Assembly: GCF_000711885.1 (NCBI RefSeq)
Contig: NZ_JONK01000028.1
Coordinates: 16,920-80,919, forward strand
Direction of reading: 5' to 3'
Length of the DNA: 64,000 bases
Origin: Chromobacterium haemolyticum DSM 19808
GTDB taxonomy: Bacteria > Pseudomonadota > Gammaproteobacteria > Burkholderiales > Chromobacteriaceae
The notes beneath the pieces were generated by a model that was not told where the DNA came from, did not search any database, and saw only the letters and a program-made list of their open reading frames with translations. This document shows positions 54,750 through 63,054 of the stretch, piece after piece (within the stretch, counting starts at the first letter, position 1; each line of letters opens with the position of its first letter). Position numbers and translations under genes: made by a program.

Positions 54750-55082
54750 ATCGGCGGAGGCCTTGGTTTTCGGCGCCGTGTCTCCGACGCGCAGCAGACT
54801 TTGAATAGGTTCTAAAGGCCGTGAGGGGGTGGCCGCGTCTGACTGCGCCCCGCCCTACAAAAGAGAGTGGCGCGTATAGTCCACCATGCGCCTGCCAAAT
54901 GGCTAAGTAGATCAGCAGACGCCAATCCCGTGTGCGGCAACGTGGCGATTGTTGCCGAGCGGGTCGAGGGAGGCAAGGTTTGCGCCGCATTTGGCGGTGG
55001 CGGATGATTTTTCCTTGCCATTCAATTGTTTCCCTCACCTGCTTTAAAAGCCCTGTGGCGGGCCCTGCGGCATCATAGGCCC
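54750..55082. other. Intergenic region before the phage-tail module, with repeat fragment H
   Basis: Contains the fragment H of the dispersed repeat at 54785-54815 and otherwise nothing that I recognise, such as a tRNA or an att site. The first tail gene starts at 55083. Any left boundary of a prophage remnant would lie here. Confidence 0.5.
54785..54815 (-). repeat. End fragment of the dispersed repeat (copy H)
   Basis: GACGCGCAGCAGACTTTGAATAGGTTC corresponds to the left end of the family read on the minus strand. The rest of the element is absent. Confidence 0.7.
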
Positions 55083-55466
55083 ATGACCCGCATATCCGAC
55101 ATCTCCTCCTTGCACTGGCAGCCGGCCTTGCAGGCCCGCGATCAGGCATCCCCCGCTGACATCGTCGAGAACCTCGACGACATCCATCAGGCCTTGCGCA
55201 TCATCCTGGGCACGCCCAAGGGCAGCGATCCGCTGCGGCCGGAGTTTGGCAGCGATTTGTTCCGTTACCTGGACTACCCGGTAGACCGCGCCCGGCCGCA
55301 TGTGGTGCGCGAGGCGGTGGAGGCGATTAGCCACCCCTTGTACGGCGAACCGCGCGTCGCCGTGGCGCGGGTGCTCTACAGCGTAGGCGGCAACGGCGAC
55401 GCGCGGCTCACCGTGCAGTGGCGTCTGGCCGACGGCGTGATCCGCGAAACGGAGCTGCGGCTATGA
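55083..55466 (+). CDS. Baseplate wedge protein, gp25/W family
   Basis: A 127-residue GPW/gp25-type protein that initiates wedge formation in contractile tails. ALRIILGTPKGSDPLRPEFGSDLFRYLDYPVDRARPHVVREAVEAISHPLYGEPRV covers the whole gp25 signature including EFGSDLFRYLD. Its stop codon overlaps the start of the next gene (ATGA). In P2-type phages gene W is followed by J, but here it is followed by a tail-I-like gene. Confidence 0.9.
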   Translation: MTRISDISSLHWQPALQARDQASPADIVENLDDIHQALRIILGTPKGSDPLRPEFGSDLFRYLDYPVDRARPHVVREAVEAISHPLYGEPRVAVARVLYSVGGNGDARLTVQWRLADGVIRETELRL

Positions 55467-56092
55467 GCGGGACGGCGCCCAATATCCTGGCCAATGACGA
55501 GCGTTTCGGCCACCTGGCACAGCTCACTACCCGTTTGGGCGACGCCGATTTGAGCACGCTGCTGGTCTACCTGGTGGATCAGGTGGATGCCGGCTGGCTG
55601 CCGGCGCTGGCCGAGCAGTTCCACGTCGCCGGCGACGAAGGCTGGCGGCTGAGCCAGGGTGAGCGCCAGCAGCGCGAGCTGATCAAGCAGTCCATCCATC
55701 TGCACCGCAGCAAGGGCACGCGCTGGTCTTTGCAGCAGGTGCTGGCCACGCTGGCGCTGTCTGGTCAGATCAGCGAATGGTTCGAATACGCCGGAAAACC
55801 TTATCACTTCAAGATCCGGATCGATCTGGCCGCGCGCGGCATCGACGCCGCCACGCTAACGGCGCTGGAGGCGATGATCAACGAATACAAGAACGCCCGC
55901 TCGGTGCTGGAACGGCTGGCACTGGTGCTGAGCAACCGCAGCGCTGTGCCAATGTTGGCGCTGGCCACTCAGGTGGGCGAACTGGCCACAGTTTATCCGT
56001 TTCAGCCCGAATCACTTCAACAGCGCGCCAGTTTGAACGCGGCGCTGGCGCATGCCAGCGTGGAGACGGTCACGCTTTATCCCGCAGCATGA
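55463..56092 (+). CDS. Phage tail protein I (copy 1)
   Basis: A 209-residue tail protein I. NILANDERFGHLAQLTTRLGDADLSTLLVYLVDQ, LAEQFHVAGDEGWRLSQGERQQRELIKQSIHLHRSKGTRWSLQQVL are shared with the tail-I protein at 59541. The C-terminal third differs (PYHFKIRIDLAARGIDAATLTALEAMINEYKNARSVLERLALVLSNRS). Tail protein I forms part of the baseplate periphery where the fibres attach. Starts with ATGA overlap on gp25. Confidence 0.87.
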   Translation: MSGTAPNILANDERFGHLAQLTTRLGDADLSTLLVYLVDQVDAGWLPALAEQFHVAGDEGWRLSQGERQQRELIKQSIHLHRSKGTRWSLQQVLATLALSGQISEWFEYAGKPYHFKIRIDLAARGIDAATLTALEAMINEYKNARSVLERLALVLSNRSAVPMLALATQVGELATVYPFQPESLQQRASLNAALAHASVETVTLYPAA

Positions 56093-56122
56093 GCCCCTTA
56101 GAACCTTTCCCAGGAGCAATCG

Positions 56123-57679
56123 ATGGCTAATGAGTTTTTCACGCTTCTCACCGCCAGCGGCAAGGCCAAGCTGGCGGCGGCGCAAGCAAACGGCGCGCCG
56201 CTGCAGATCAGCCAGATGGCGGTGGGCGACGGCGACAACGGCGGGTATTACACGCCCAGCGAGAGCCAGACCGCGCTCAAACATGAAACCTGGCGCGGCG
56301 CGCTCAACCACTTGGCGGTGGATCCGAACAACCCCAACTGGGTGGTGGCGGAAGCGGTGTTGCCGGATACCGTGGGCGGCTTTTACATCCGCGAGGTGGG
56401 TCTGTTCGATAGCCGCGGCGATCTGATCGCCATCGGCAAATTCCCGGAGAGCTACAAGCCGCTGCTGGCGGCCGGTTCAAACAAGCAGCTTTATGTCCGG
56501 ATGATTCTGGAAGTGTCCAACACCGCGGCGGTGACGCTGCTGGTGGACCCCAGCGTGGTATTGGCGACGCGCTCCGCGGTGGATCAGCGCATCGCAGAGG
56601 AGCTGGCGAAGCGGGATGCCAAGCCGCGTGATTTCCACCCTCTGCAAACCTTTCCGGCTCAGGCCTACCGACGCAATGTGCTGATCAATGGAGGTTTCGA
56701 CGTGTGGCAGCGCGGCGCCAGTCAGACAGTGGGCGGTTATGGCTCGGTGGACCGTTGGCTTCTGGATTTGGGCGGCGGCCCGCTTGGCGGCGCGACCTTG
56801 TCGCGGATGGCGGCCAGTATCGCCGAGACCGAAACCTTGGGAGCGACGACGAACTTCATGCGTCTGACGCTGAGCAAGCCGCCGGCCAGCAAGGCCAACG
56901 AGTACTGCCAGGTGTGTCAGCCGGTGGAAAACCTGCGGCGTTTCACCGGCAAGCGTATGACGCTGAGCTTCTGGGCCAAGGCGGATCAGCCGCGCAAGAT
57001 GGTGGCCTATGTTGAACAGTGGTTGAAGAGGCCGCCAGCCGCATCCGACAAGATCAGGGCGCTGGAGGCAAGCCCGGTGGAGTTGACGACCCGTTGGCAA
57101 CGCTTTGTCTTCTCTTTTTCCTCTCCTAGCTTGCAGGGGCGCGAACCGGGGAACGAGGCCTCTCTGGCAGTTTTTCTTGGGGTGTCGTACAGCGATGCCT
57201 ACCCGGCCCTGAATGCGATGACCGGCGCGCAAACCGGCATTTTCGATATTGCGCAGGTGCAGTTGGAGGAGAGCCCAGTGGCGACGCCGTTCGAGTACCG
57301 TGGCTTTGGCGAGGAGTTGACTTTGTGTCAGCGGTATTTTGAGAAAAGCTATCCGTTAAATGACTTTCCCGCTAAAAACTATGGGGCCGATTCCGCTTTC
57401 GCGCCGGCTATCTTTAGCAAGATGTTTCATTTGAATGTCGGCAATTTGGGTGACAAGCAAATTAATATGACTATCCCGTTTATGGTAGAGAAACGGATTG
57501 AGCCGGCTATTGTGATTTATGACGGTTTAGGTGCGGTTGATAGAATGACTACGAGTAATGGAAATGGCGTGATTCCGGCGGTTAAATCCAGTTCTACCAG
57601 GTTTGTAAATGTGATTCCCCCAGTTAGTCCAAGTATTAATTGGATTGCCTGTCATTGGGTGGCGGATGCTGAGATTTAA
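56123..57679 (+). CDS. Tail fibre protein (copy 1; DUF3751 N-terminus)
   Basis: A 518-residue fibre. The N-terminal ~165 residues are the P2-H-like attachment domain (EFFTLLTASGKAKLAAAQANGAPLQISQMAVGDGDNGGYYTP ... GGFYIREVGLFD). The remainder (~180-400) starts NVLINGGFDVWQRGASQTVGGYGSVDRWLLD, a carbohydrate-binding-like segment known from other fibres and pyocins, and the last 100 residues form the tip. From about 57330 the sequence becomes clearly AT-richer than the surroundings. Together these suggest receptor-binding diversification. Confidence 0.85.
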   Translation: MANEFFTLLTASGKAKLAAAQANGAPLQISQMAVGDGDNGGYYTPSESQTALKHETWRGALNHLAVDPNNPNWVVAEAVLPDTVGGFYIREVGLFDSRGDLIAIGKFPESYKPLLAAGSNKQLYVRMILEVSNTAAVTLLVDPSVVLATRSAVDQRIAEELAKRDAKPRDFHPLQTFPAQAYRRNVLINGGFDVWQRGASQTVGGYGSVDRWLLDLGGGPLGGATLSRMAASIAETETLGATTNFMRLTLSKPPASKANEYCQVCQPVENLRRFTGKRMTLSFWAKADQPRKMVAYVEQWLKRPPAASDKIRALEASPVELTTRWQRFVFSFSSPSLQGREPGNEASLAVFLGVSYSDAYPALNAMTGAQTGIFDIAQVQLEESPVATPFEYRGFGEELTLCQRYFEKSYPLNDFPAKNYGADSAFAPAIFSKMFHLNVGNLGDKQINMTIPFMVEKRIEPAIVIYDGLGAVDRMTTSNGNGVIPAVKSSSTRFVNVIPPVSPSINWIACHWVADAEI

Positions 57680-57699
57680 TTAATCGATAGGGGGTGAAA

Positions 57700-58296
57700 G
57701 TGAATGCCATGTATCGTTTAACCAAGCAGTCGGATGGAGTGATTCGAGTTGTCGATGGGGCCTATATTCCTAAAGGTCACCGCTGGTGGGATGAGTATGA
57801 ACTCTGGCTGCAGCAAGGCAATCAACCGACACCGCAATTTTCACTGGCGGAGTTGCAAGAACAGTTGCTGCGAGAGATTGATGCCGCTGCAGATACCACC
57901 CGCAGCGTAACCTTGGGCAGTGAGCCTAACCTAGCCGAATACCAGCGCGCCGCCGCCGAGGCGCAGGCGTTCAAGGACGCCGGCTACAAGGGCGAGGCGC
58001 CGCCGGCGGTGCGTTCCTGGGCCGAGGCCAAGGGCTGGGACGGCCAGCAGGCGGCGGACAGCATTCTGGCCAAGGCGGCGGCCTGCGAACAGGCGTTGTA
58101 CGCAATCCGCGACGCGCGACTGAAGGGCAAGGAAGCGGTGCGTCAGGCTTCGGACGAGACGGCGGCGCGCACGGCTACCTACGAGGCGGTGTCCCAACTG
58201 CTGCAACTGGCTGCGGGAGACTTTGCCGCTGCTGCGCCGGAGGCCGAAGCCGGCCGCGCCGGCGGTCTGTTCAAGTTCTTTTCCAAACGGCTTTAA
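57700..58296 (+). CDS. Tail fibre assembly protein (Tfa/Caudo_TAP-like)
   Basis: A 198-residue chaperone-like protein. MYRLTKQSDGVIRVVDGAYIPKGHRWWDEYELWLQQGNQPTPQFSLAELQEQLLREIDAAADTTRSVTLGSEPNLAEYQRAAAEAQAFKDAGYKG is the standard assembly-protein pattern, starting downstream of the fibre it helps to trimerise. The GTG at 57700 has AGGGGG five bases upstream, but GTG at 57694 or ATG at 57709 are also possible. Confidence 0.85.
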   Translation: MNAMYRLTKQSDGVIRVVDGAYIPKGHRWWDEYELWLQQGNQPTPQFSLAELQEQLLREIDAAADTTRSVTLGSEPNLAEYQRAAAEAQAFKDAGYKGEAPPAVRSWAEAKGWDGQQAADSILAKAAACEQALYAIRDARLKGKEAVRQASDETAARTATYEAVSQLLQLAAGDFAAAAPEAEAGRAGGLFKFFSKRL

Positions 58297-58402
58297 AAGC
58301 CGGCCGGCGGCATGATGGCGGATCATGTCGTCATCCGCTTTCTCTTCTGCGCCCCGCGACGGCCGCGCCAGGCCGCCGCGCTCCATTCAAGGACGTTCTC
58401 CC

Positions 58403-59548
58403 ATGACCCCAGACTTGCCCAAGTTCATCGATGACGACCCGCATCTCGTCACCGCCGAGCTGATCGACGCCTACCAGAAAATGAGCGGCAAGACGCTCTA
58501 CCCCGGCCAGGTGGAGCGTTTGCTGATCGATCTGATCGCCTATCGCGAAAGCGTGGTTCGAGCCGCTTTCAACGATGCCGGCCGCCAAAACCTGGTGGCT
58601 TTCGCCCGCGCGCCGATGCTGGACTACCTGGGCGAGCTGGTCGGCGTCAGCCGGCTGCCGGCCCAGCACGCGCGCTGTACGGTGCGCATTGCTTTCGCCC
58701 AGCCGCTGGCGCTGGCGCAGGTGATCCCGGCGCAGACCCTGGTGGCCGGCGGCGGCGTGCAGTTCCAGACCCTGGCCAGCCAGATCGCGCCGGCCGGCAG
58801 CACCAGTATTGACCTGCCTGTCAGCGCGACGGAGGCGGGGGCCGCGGGCAATGGCTTCGTGCCGGGCCAGATCAACACTTTGGTGGATGAACTGGAGGTG
58901 GACGCTAGCGTGGTCAATATCGATACCAGCGCCGGCGGCGCCGACGCGGAGGACGACGAGCGCTTGCGCGCGCGGATCCGACTGGCGCCGGAGTCCTTCA
59001 GCGTGGCCGGCAGCGCCGCCTCCTATCGTCACCACGCGTTGCGCGCTCATCAGGACATCGCCGATGTGGCGGTGATCAGCGCCAGTCTGCAACAGCAGAA
59101 CGGCGAACTGAAAAGTGCCAACCAGGTGCCGCCCGGCGTGGTGCGCTTGTACCCGCTGACCAAGACCGGCATGCCGCCTGACAGTCTGCTCAGCGTGGTG
59201 GCCGCCGCGTGCAGCGCAGACCGGGTGCGGCCGCTGACGGATCTGGTGGAGGTGCTGGCGCCGGAGGATTATGGCTACCGGGTACGCGCGCGGCTGACGC
59301 CGTATCGCGATGTCGATCCTAAAACCGTGCAGCAGCAGGCGCAGGCGGCTGTCGGCGCCTTCGTGCAGGCGCAGGCGGAGCGGCTGGGCCGCGACATCGT
59401 GCCGTCGCAGCTGATCGCTACCCTATCGGTGCCCGGCGTTTACCAAGTGACCCTGCTGGAGCCGGCCGCCACCCAAGTGGTGCCGCCACAGGGCTGGTCG
59501 CACTGTACCGACATCCAACTGGAAATGACGGGAGGCCAGGATGGCTGA
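58403..59548 (+). CDS. Baseplate J/gp47 family protein
   Basis: A 381-residue baseplate wedge protein. LYPGQVERLLIDLIAYRESVVRAAFNDAGRQNLVAFARAPMLDYLGELVGVSRLPAQHARCTVRIAF is the J signature; the DDERLRARIRLAPESFSVAGSAASYRHHAL motif follows. ATG at 58403 with AAGGA upstream. In P2 this gene lies directly after W and before I; here it has been separated from W by a tail-I, fibre and Tfa set. It overlaps the start of the second tail-I gene by eight bases. Confidence 0.88.
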   Translation: MTPDLPKFIDDDPHLVTAELIDAYQKMSGKTLYPGQVERLLIDLIAYRESVVRAAFNDAGRQNLVAFARAPMLDYLGELVGVSRLPAQHARCTVRIAFAQPLALAQVIPAQTLVAGGGVQFQTLASQIAPAGSTSIDLPVSATEAGAAGNGFVPGQINTLVDELEVDASVVNIDTSAGGADAEDDERLRARIRLAPESFSVAGSAASYRHHALRAHQDIADVAVISASLQQQNGELKSANQVPPGVVRLYPLTKTGMPPDSLLSVVAAACSADRVRPLTDLVEVLAPEDYGYRVRARLTPYRDVDPKTVQQQAQAAVGAFVQAQAERLGRDIVPSQLIATLSVPGVYQVTLLEPAATQVVPPQGWSHCTDIQLEMTGGQDG

Positions 59549-60197
59549 CGTGACCCCTAATCTGCTGGCGCGCGACGCGCGTTTTGGTCCGCTGGCCCGG
59601 CTGAGCGAACGGCTGGGCGATATCGATCCAGGCGGCCTGTTGGTTTATCTAGTGGACGCGGCCAAGCCGGAGCTGCTGCCCTTGCTCGCCGAGCAATTCC
59701 ATATTGACGGCGACGAAGGTTGGCTGCTGACCCAGAGCGAACAGCAACGCCGAGATCTGATCAAGCAGAGCATAGAACTGCATCGCCACAAGGGCACGCC
59801 CTGGGCATTGCGCGAAGTGTTCCGCATCCTCGGCGTGACGGTGGAACTGGAGGAGTGGTGGCAGCGTCAGCCGCCGGCCGCGCCCTACACCTTCGAGCTG
59901 ACCGCTTGGGCGAACGACAATTTGCTGCCCGGCCAGGCCTTACTCAACCCCGATCTCTATCGCCGCTTGCGGCGCATGGTGGAACTGGCCAAGCCGGCGC
60001 GGAGTACCTACCGCTTCAAATTGGGCGCGCGTTTCAACGGCCGCTTGGGCTTGGCATCGGCCGCTCAGGCGCGTGCGTTGATCCGCCGTAGCGCCGAGGC
60101 CGCGCCGATGCGGCTGGCGCCGTTGCAGCCGCTGGCTCTTTCATCCGCCGCGCAAATTTATAGCGTGGTTCACGTCACCATGGAGGCATCGTTGTGA
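59541..60197 (+). CDS. Phage tail protein I (copy 2)
   Basis: A 218-residue tail protein I. NLLARDARFGPLARLSERLGDIDPGGLLVYLVDAAKPELLPLLAEQFHIDGDEGWLLTQSEQQRRDLIKQSIELHRHKGTPWALREVF is clearly homologous to copy 1 at 55463 over the first ~90 residues; the C-terminal halves diverge. Overlaps gene J by eight bases and the next fibre gene by four (ATGTGAG-like junction with GTG start), so J-I-fibre are coupled. Confidence 0.87.
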   Translation: MADVTPNLLARDARFGPLARLSERLGDIDPGGLLVYLVDAAKPELLPLLAEQFHIDGDEGWLLTQSEQQRRDLIKQSIELHRHKGTPWALREVFRILGVTVELEEWWQRQPPAAPYTFELTAWANDNLLPGQALLNPDLYRRLRRMVELAKPARSTYRFKLGARFNGRLGLASAAQARALIRRSAEAAPMRLAPLQPLALSSAAQIYSVVHVTMEASL

Positions 60198-60880
60198 GCA
60201 CCCCCTTAGCACCTCTTATCACCGCGGCCGGCCTGGCCGCAATCTGGCGCGCCAGCAATGACGGCGTGTCCGCGCAGATCACCCACATCGCCTTGGGCGA
60301 CGGTGCTTACGCGCCGACTCAGGGCCAGACCGCCTTGCGCAGCGAACAGGCGCGCTACCCCATCGCCGGTGGTGAACGGCTGGGCAATACCCAGATCCAC
60401 CTGACCGCCATCGCCGACGACGTCAAGGCGTTCTGGGTGCGCGAGATCGGTTTCATCCTGGCGGACGGCACCTTGCTGGCGGTCTGGTCCGACCCGAAGG
60501 CGGCGCTGGCCTACAAGGCCGCCGATGTGCAATTGCTGCTGGCCTATGACCTGGCCTTGAACGCGTTGCCACCGGACAGCGTCACCATCCAGTCCAGCGG
60601 CGCCGGCCTCAATCTGAGCCTGGCCAGCGAACTGGCGGAACTGGCGGCGGCTCAGATCGGCGAAGCCAACCGCGGCCTGGGGCGCGACGAGCGCATCCGC
60701 GCGCAGGACGCGCGTTTGCAGGCGCTGGAGCCGCAAGTGGCCACCTTGCAAAACCGCAGCCAAGCGCTGGAACAGGAGCATGCCGCCGATAAACGCTCCG
60801 GTCTGGAGCTGGCCACCGCCAATGCCGCGGCCATCGTCAGCATGCAGCATTTGTTCGTCAAACAACGTCTGGGCGCTTGA
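60194..60880 (+). CDS. Tail fibre protein (copy 2; DUF3751-like, short)
   Basis: A 228-residue protein with a P2-H-type N-terminal domain (PLAPLITAAGLAAIWRASNDGVSAQITHIALGDGAYAPTQGQTALRSEQ ... FWVREIGFILADGTLLAVWSDP). The C-terminus is a coiled coil (QALEPQVATLQNRSQALEQEHAADKRSG) without a separate receptor-binding tip, so it may be an anchor to which the following proteins attach. GTG start overlaps the stop of the preceding gene. A GC-rich hairpin (60886-60904) follows. Confidence 0.82.
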   Translation: MSTPLAPLITAAGLAAIWRASNDGVSAQITHIALGDGAYAPTQGQTALRSEQARYPIAGGERLGNTQIHLTAIADDVKAFWVREIGFILADGTLLAVWSDPKAALAYKAADVQLLLAYDLALNALPPDSVTIQSSGAGLNLSLASELAELAAAQIGEANRGLGRDERIRAQDARLQALEPQVATLQNRSQALEQEHAADKRSGLELATANAAAIVSMQHLFVKQRLGA

Positions 60881-60885
60881 GTGCC

Positions 60886-60904
60886 GGGGCTGCGTCGCAG
60901 CCCC
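60886..60904 (+). terminator. Possible weak terminator after short fibre gene
   Basis: GGGGCTGC GTC GCAGCCCC, a perfect 8-bp stem with a 3-nt loop, followed by ATTT only. Without a longer T run it may be a weak or leaky terminator separating the fibre anchor from the tip genes. Confidence 0.5.
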
Positions 60905-61074
60905 ATTTCCCCTGGCCGACATGGTCGTCCCCGTAGTCACTCCTGTATTTCCCGCGCCGCTTCCGGCACTTCCCCATTTCTATGTGTTTCCGTTTCTAGG
61001 CTGAGGCCTGGGGACGTCTTGTTTTGAATGGCCGTCAAGGCCATGTATCGCGGTAAGACCTTAAGGAGAGCGTT

Positions 61075-61875
61075 ATGAGTTTGGAGAGCAATATCGCCGA
61101 GTTGGTGAAGTCGGCCAATGGTTTGACCGATGCCGTTCATGGAAAGATCGGTGAAATCGATCAGAAAGTCGGTCAGAAAATCACCGAGCTGAATAATTGG
61201 AGAACCAGTCATTGGAATGAGCATCCGGCTATCGCCGTGAACTTCAACGCCAAGATGACGGCTGTGGGCGGTGAGGGCGACAAGAAATTACCGCTGGCCC
61301 TGGGTGTTCATGCTGGCGGAGATTTTTGGGGCAAGTTTGATGCGGCCTTGATTCCAGTGAATTCGGGAGAGGAACCGACATCCCGCCCGCCCATCGTTCG
61401 CGAGTTATTGCAGTATATGAAGAGCGATGACCGGCACTTTTCCGGCAGTTTCAATATCCTGCATTTGACTGTGAAGAAAGTTAGCGATGGCTTCGGTCCC
61501 TATGTTTTTTTTGTTCCCTATCAGCACGTCAAGATGGGGGCTTTTACCAGTGTGGCGCTGTATCACAAGGTGATTGGTCAAGGAGACTGGAACTGGATGG
61601 ATAACAGTAAAAAAGGAGTTTGGAATCAGGCTACTCATCATTTTCTATCAGCTCACGCTGGGGCTTATACCCATGTCGATATTGCTTTGTCCAATGCTCA
61701 AGTAGGTGATCAGCTTTATCTGGCATTGCCACAAATTATTCCGGGGGTATGGAATCCCGAGCTTCGTTTGCCGCAACTCTATAATATTTTTGATCCGGTC
61801 ATAGATGTGATCGGTAATAGCACGATCAGCGGTCTCGGCGGCGTATTTGCCAATATCAATAACAGCAATCGTTAA
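61075..61875 (+). CDS. Fibre-like protein 1 with shared N-terminal anchor
   Basis: A 266-residue protein. Residues ~1-44 (SLESNIAELVKSANGLTDAVHGKIGEIDQKVGQKI) form a short coiled coil that is almost the same in the protein at 62414. The rest (~55-266) is unrelated to it and has lectin- or hydrolase-like beta character (GGDFWGKFDAALIPV, HLTVKKVSDGFGPYVFFVPYQHVKMG), with no family recognised. AT-richer than the baseplate genes. AAGGAG lies before the ATG. It looks like a separate receptor-binding subunit plugged to a common attachment point. Confidence 0.72.
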   Translation: MSLESNIAELVKSANGLTDAVHGKIGEIDQKVGQKITELNNWRTSHWNEHPAIAVNFNAKMTAVGGEGDKKLPLALGVHAGGDFWGKFDAALIPVNSGEEPTSRPPIVRELLQYMKSDDRHFSGSFNILHLTVKKVSDGFGPYVFFVPYQHVKMGAFTSVALYHKVIGQGDWNWMDNSKKGVWNQATHHFLSAHAGAYTHVDIALSNAQVGDQLYLALPQIIPGVWNPELRLPQLYNIFDPVIDVIGNSTISGLGGVFANINNSNR

Positions 61876-61888
61876 ATCAGGAGGTGAT

Positions 61889-62161
61889 ATGAGTACTGAA
61901 ATGAAATTTTATTCCGATGTGCAGGACGATATTGGCTTGATCGTGACGGAGAAAGGGCTGGAACGGCCAGCCGTGGTCTGGGCTCGCGATACTTGCGCCG
62001 CTTATATTCATCGTCATTACCCCGTGCATGTGCAGTTGAATGTGTTGCGGACCGGCTCGGAAGATGAACGCAAGAAAATGAGTGCTTTCATCGATGCCTG
62101 CCGAGCTTGGAGCAATCAAAGCTCAGCTACTAGTGCTGAGCTGGAAAAAATCAAGCCATAA
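61889..62161 (+). CDS. Small protein following fibre-like protein 1
   Basis: A 90-residue protein of unrecognised family. AGGAGGTGAT is a perfect ribosome site six bases before the ATG. It begins 13 bp after fibre-like protein 1 and is likely its assembly chaperone, by position as the 78-residue protein follows fibre-like protein 2. Charged C-terminus (SAELEKIKP). Confidence 0.65.
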   Translation: MSTEMKFYSDVQDDIGLIVTEKGLERPAVVWARDTCAAYIHRHYPVHVQLNVLRTGSEDERKKMSAFIDACRAWSNQSSATSAELEKIKP

Positions 62162-62413
62162 TATTAAGCCGGCGTGCCGTGCACGGTATGCCGAGCTAAG
62201 CAAATGGCTTGGCTAAGTCAGAATGAACCGCGCTTCCACATCATGGGCGCGGTTTTCGCTTTTTTTGCTAACGCGGTTTAAAAGCCCTTGCTTTCCATAA
62301 CTGACACAATCTCTCCATGTCAGCGCTGAAGCCGTTCACGCCGGAAGGGCGGTGAATGAATACATGGTTGAATTTAATTCAATCCACTCTGTGATGAACC
62401 ATTGGAGAGCATG
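62162..62413. other. Gap with a terminator between fibre-like protein units
   Basis: Contains an imperfect hairpin (62168-62191), the terminator at 62226-62266, and an AT-rich stretch preceding fibre-like protein 2. No protein gene was recognised. Confidence 0.5.
62226..62266 (+). terminator. Terminator of the first fibre-tip unit
   Basis: AACCGCGC (62226-62233) and GCGCGGTT (62247-62254) form an 8-bp stem, followed by TTCGCTTTTTTT. It lies about 65 bp after the stop of the 90-residue gene. Confidence 0.75.
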
Positions 62414-63052
62414 ATGAGCTTGGAAAGCAATATCGCGGAACTGGTAAAAGCGTCGAACGCGCTGACCGGTACGGTGAACGGTAAGATCGCCGATATTGAT
62501 CGGCGTGTTGATGTCAAGATTCAGCAAATGGAAGATTGGCGAAATGGTGCGCGGCAAGAGTTTGCAAGTATTGCAACTCAGACGATTGCAGTGGGAGGGG
62601 TGGCAGATCACTGGTATCCAGTTGTAATCAGTCTGCCAAGCCGCAAGGCAATGGATATATTTATCGCGCGCTATACTCATGAAGATAGCGATAAATACGA
62701 AAAATTTAATGGGGCGATGTTTCTACACCTGTGTGGCGTCAATGGTGAGTGGGGCGGCATTCCTCCTCTATTGTATCCTCAGGCATACTCTTATAAAGCC
62801 GGGTTATTCGAAAAATTGCCTCCTGTTGCTGATTTCGGAATTACGGCGCATGACATGAAGGCTGTTGTCTGGCTGTTGGGAGCGCGTCATTATAATGTGA
62901 CGACTTCCGTGCCTGCGATCATTGAAGTGTTTAGCCAAGAGACAGGAAATGTCGTGTATGACCATCCCAGTCCACAGTATGTAGTGAGGCTGGATGCTCT
63001 CCAAGGAGTGTCTGGAGCTATGGTTGCTAACGGTTATTTGCGAGGTGCGTGA
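62414..63052 (+). CDS. Fibre-like protein 2 with shared N-terminal anchor
   Basis: A 212-residue protein. Its first ~44 residues (SLESNIAELVKASNALTGTVNGKIADIDRRVDVKI) match those of fibre-like protein 1 closely, after which the sequences part: here QEFASIATQTIAVGGVADHWYPVVISLPSRKAMDIFIARYTHEDSDKY and a different beta-rich tip. The ATG at 62414 is chosen by homology and by GGAGAG spacing; 62411 is adjacent. It is AT-richer than the baseplate genes. Confidence 0.72.
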   Translation: MSLESNIAELVKASNALTGTVNGKIADIDRRVDVKIQQMEDWRNGARQEFASIATQTIAVGGVADHWYPVVISLPSRKAMDIFIARYTHEDSDKYEKFNGAMFLHLCGVNGEWGGIPPLLYPQAYSYKAGLFEKLPPVADFGITAHDMKAVVWLLGARHYNVTTSVPAIIEVFSQETGNVVYDHPSPQYVVRLDALQGVSGAMVANGYLRGA

Positions 63053-63054
63053 CA

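Noticed and set aside
54750..55082. Attachment site or tRNA at the left border of the tail module
   Set aside because: No tRNA-like cloverleaf and no direct repeat with the right border (63292-63360) could be recognised by eye.
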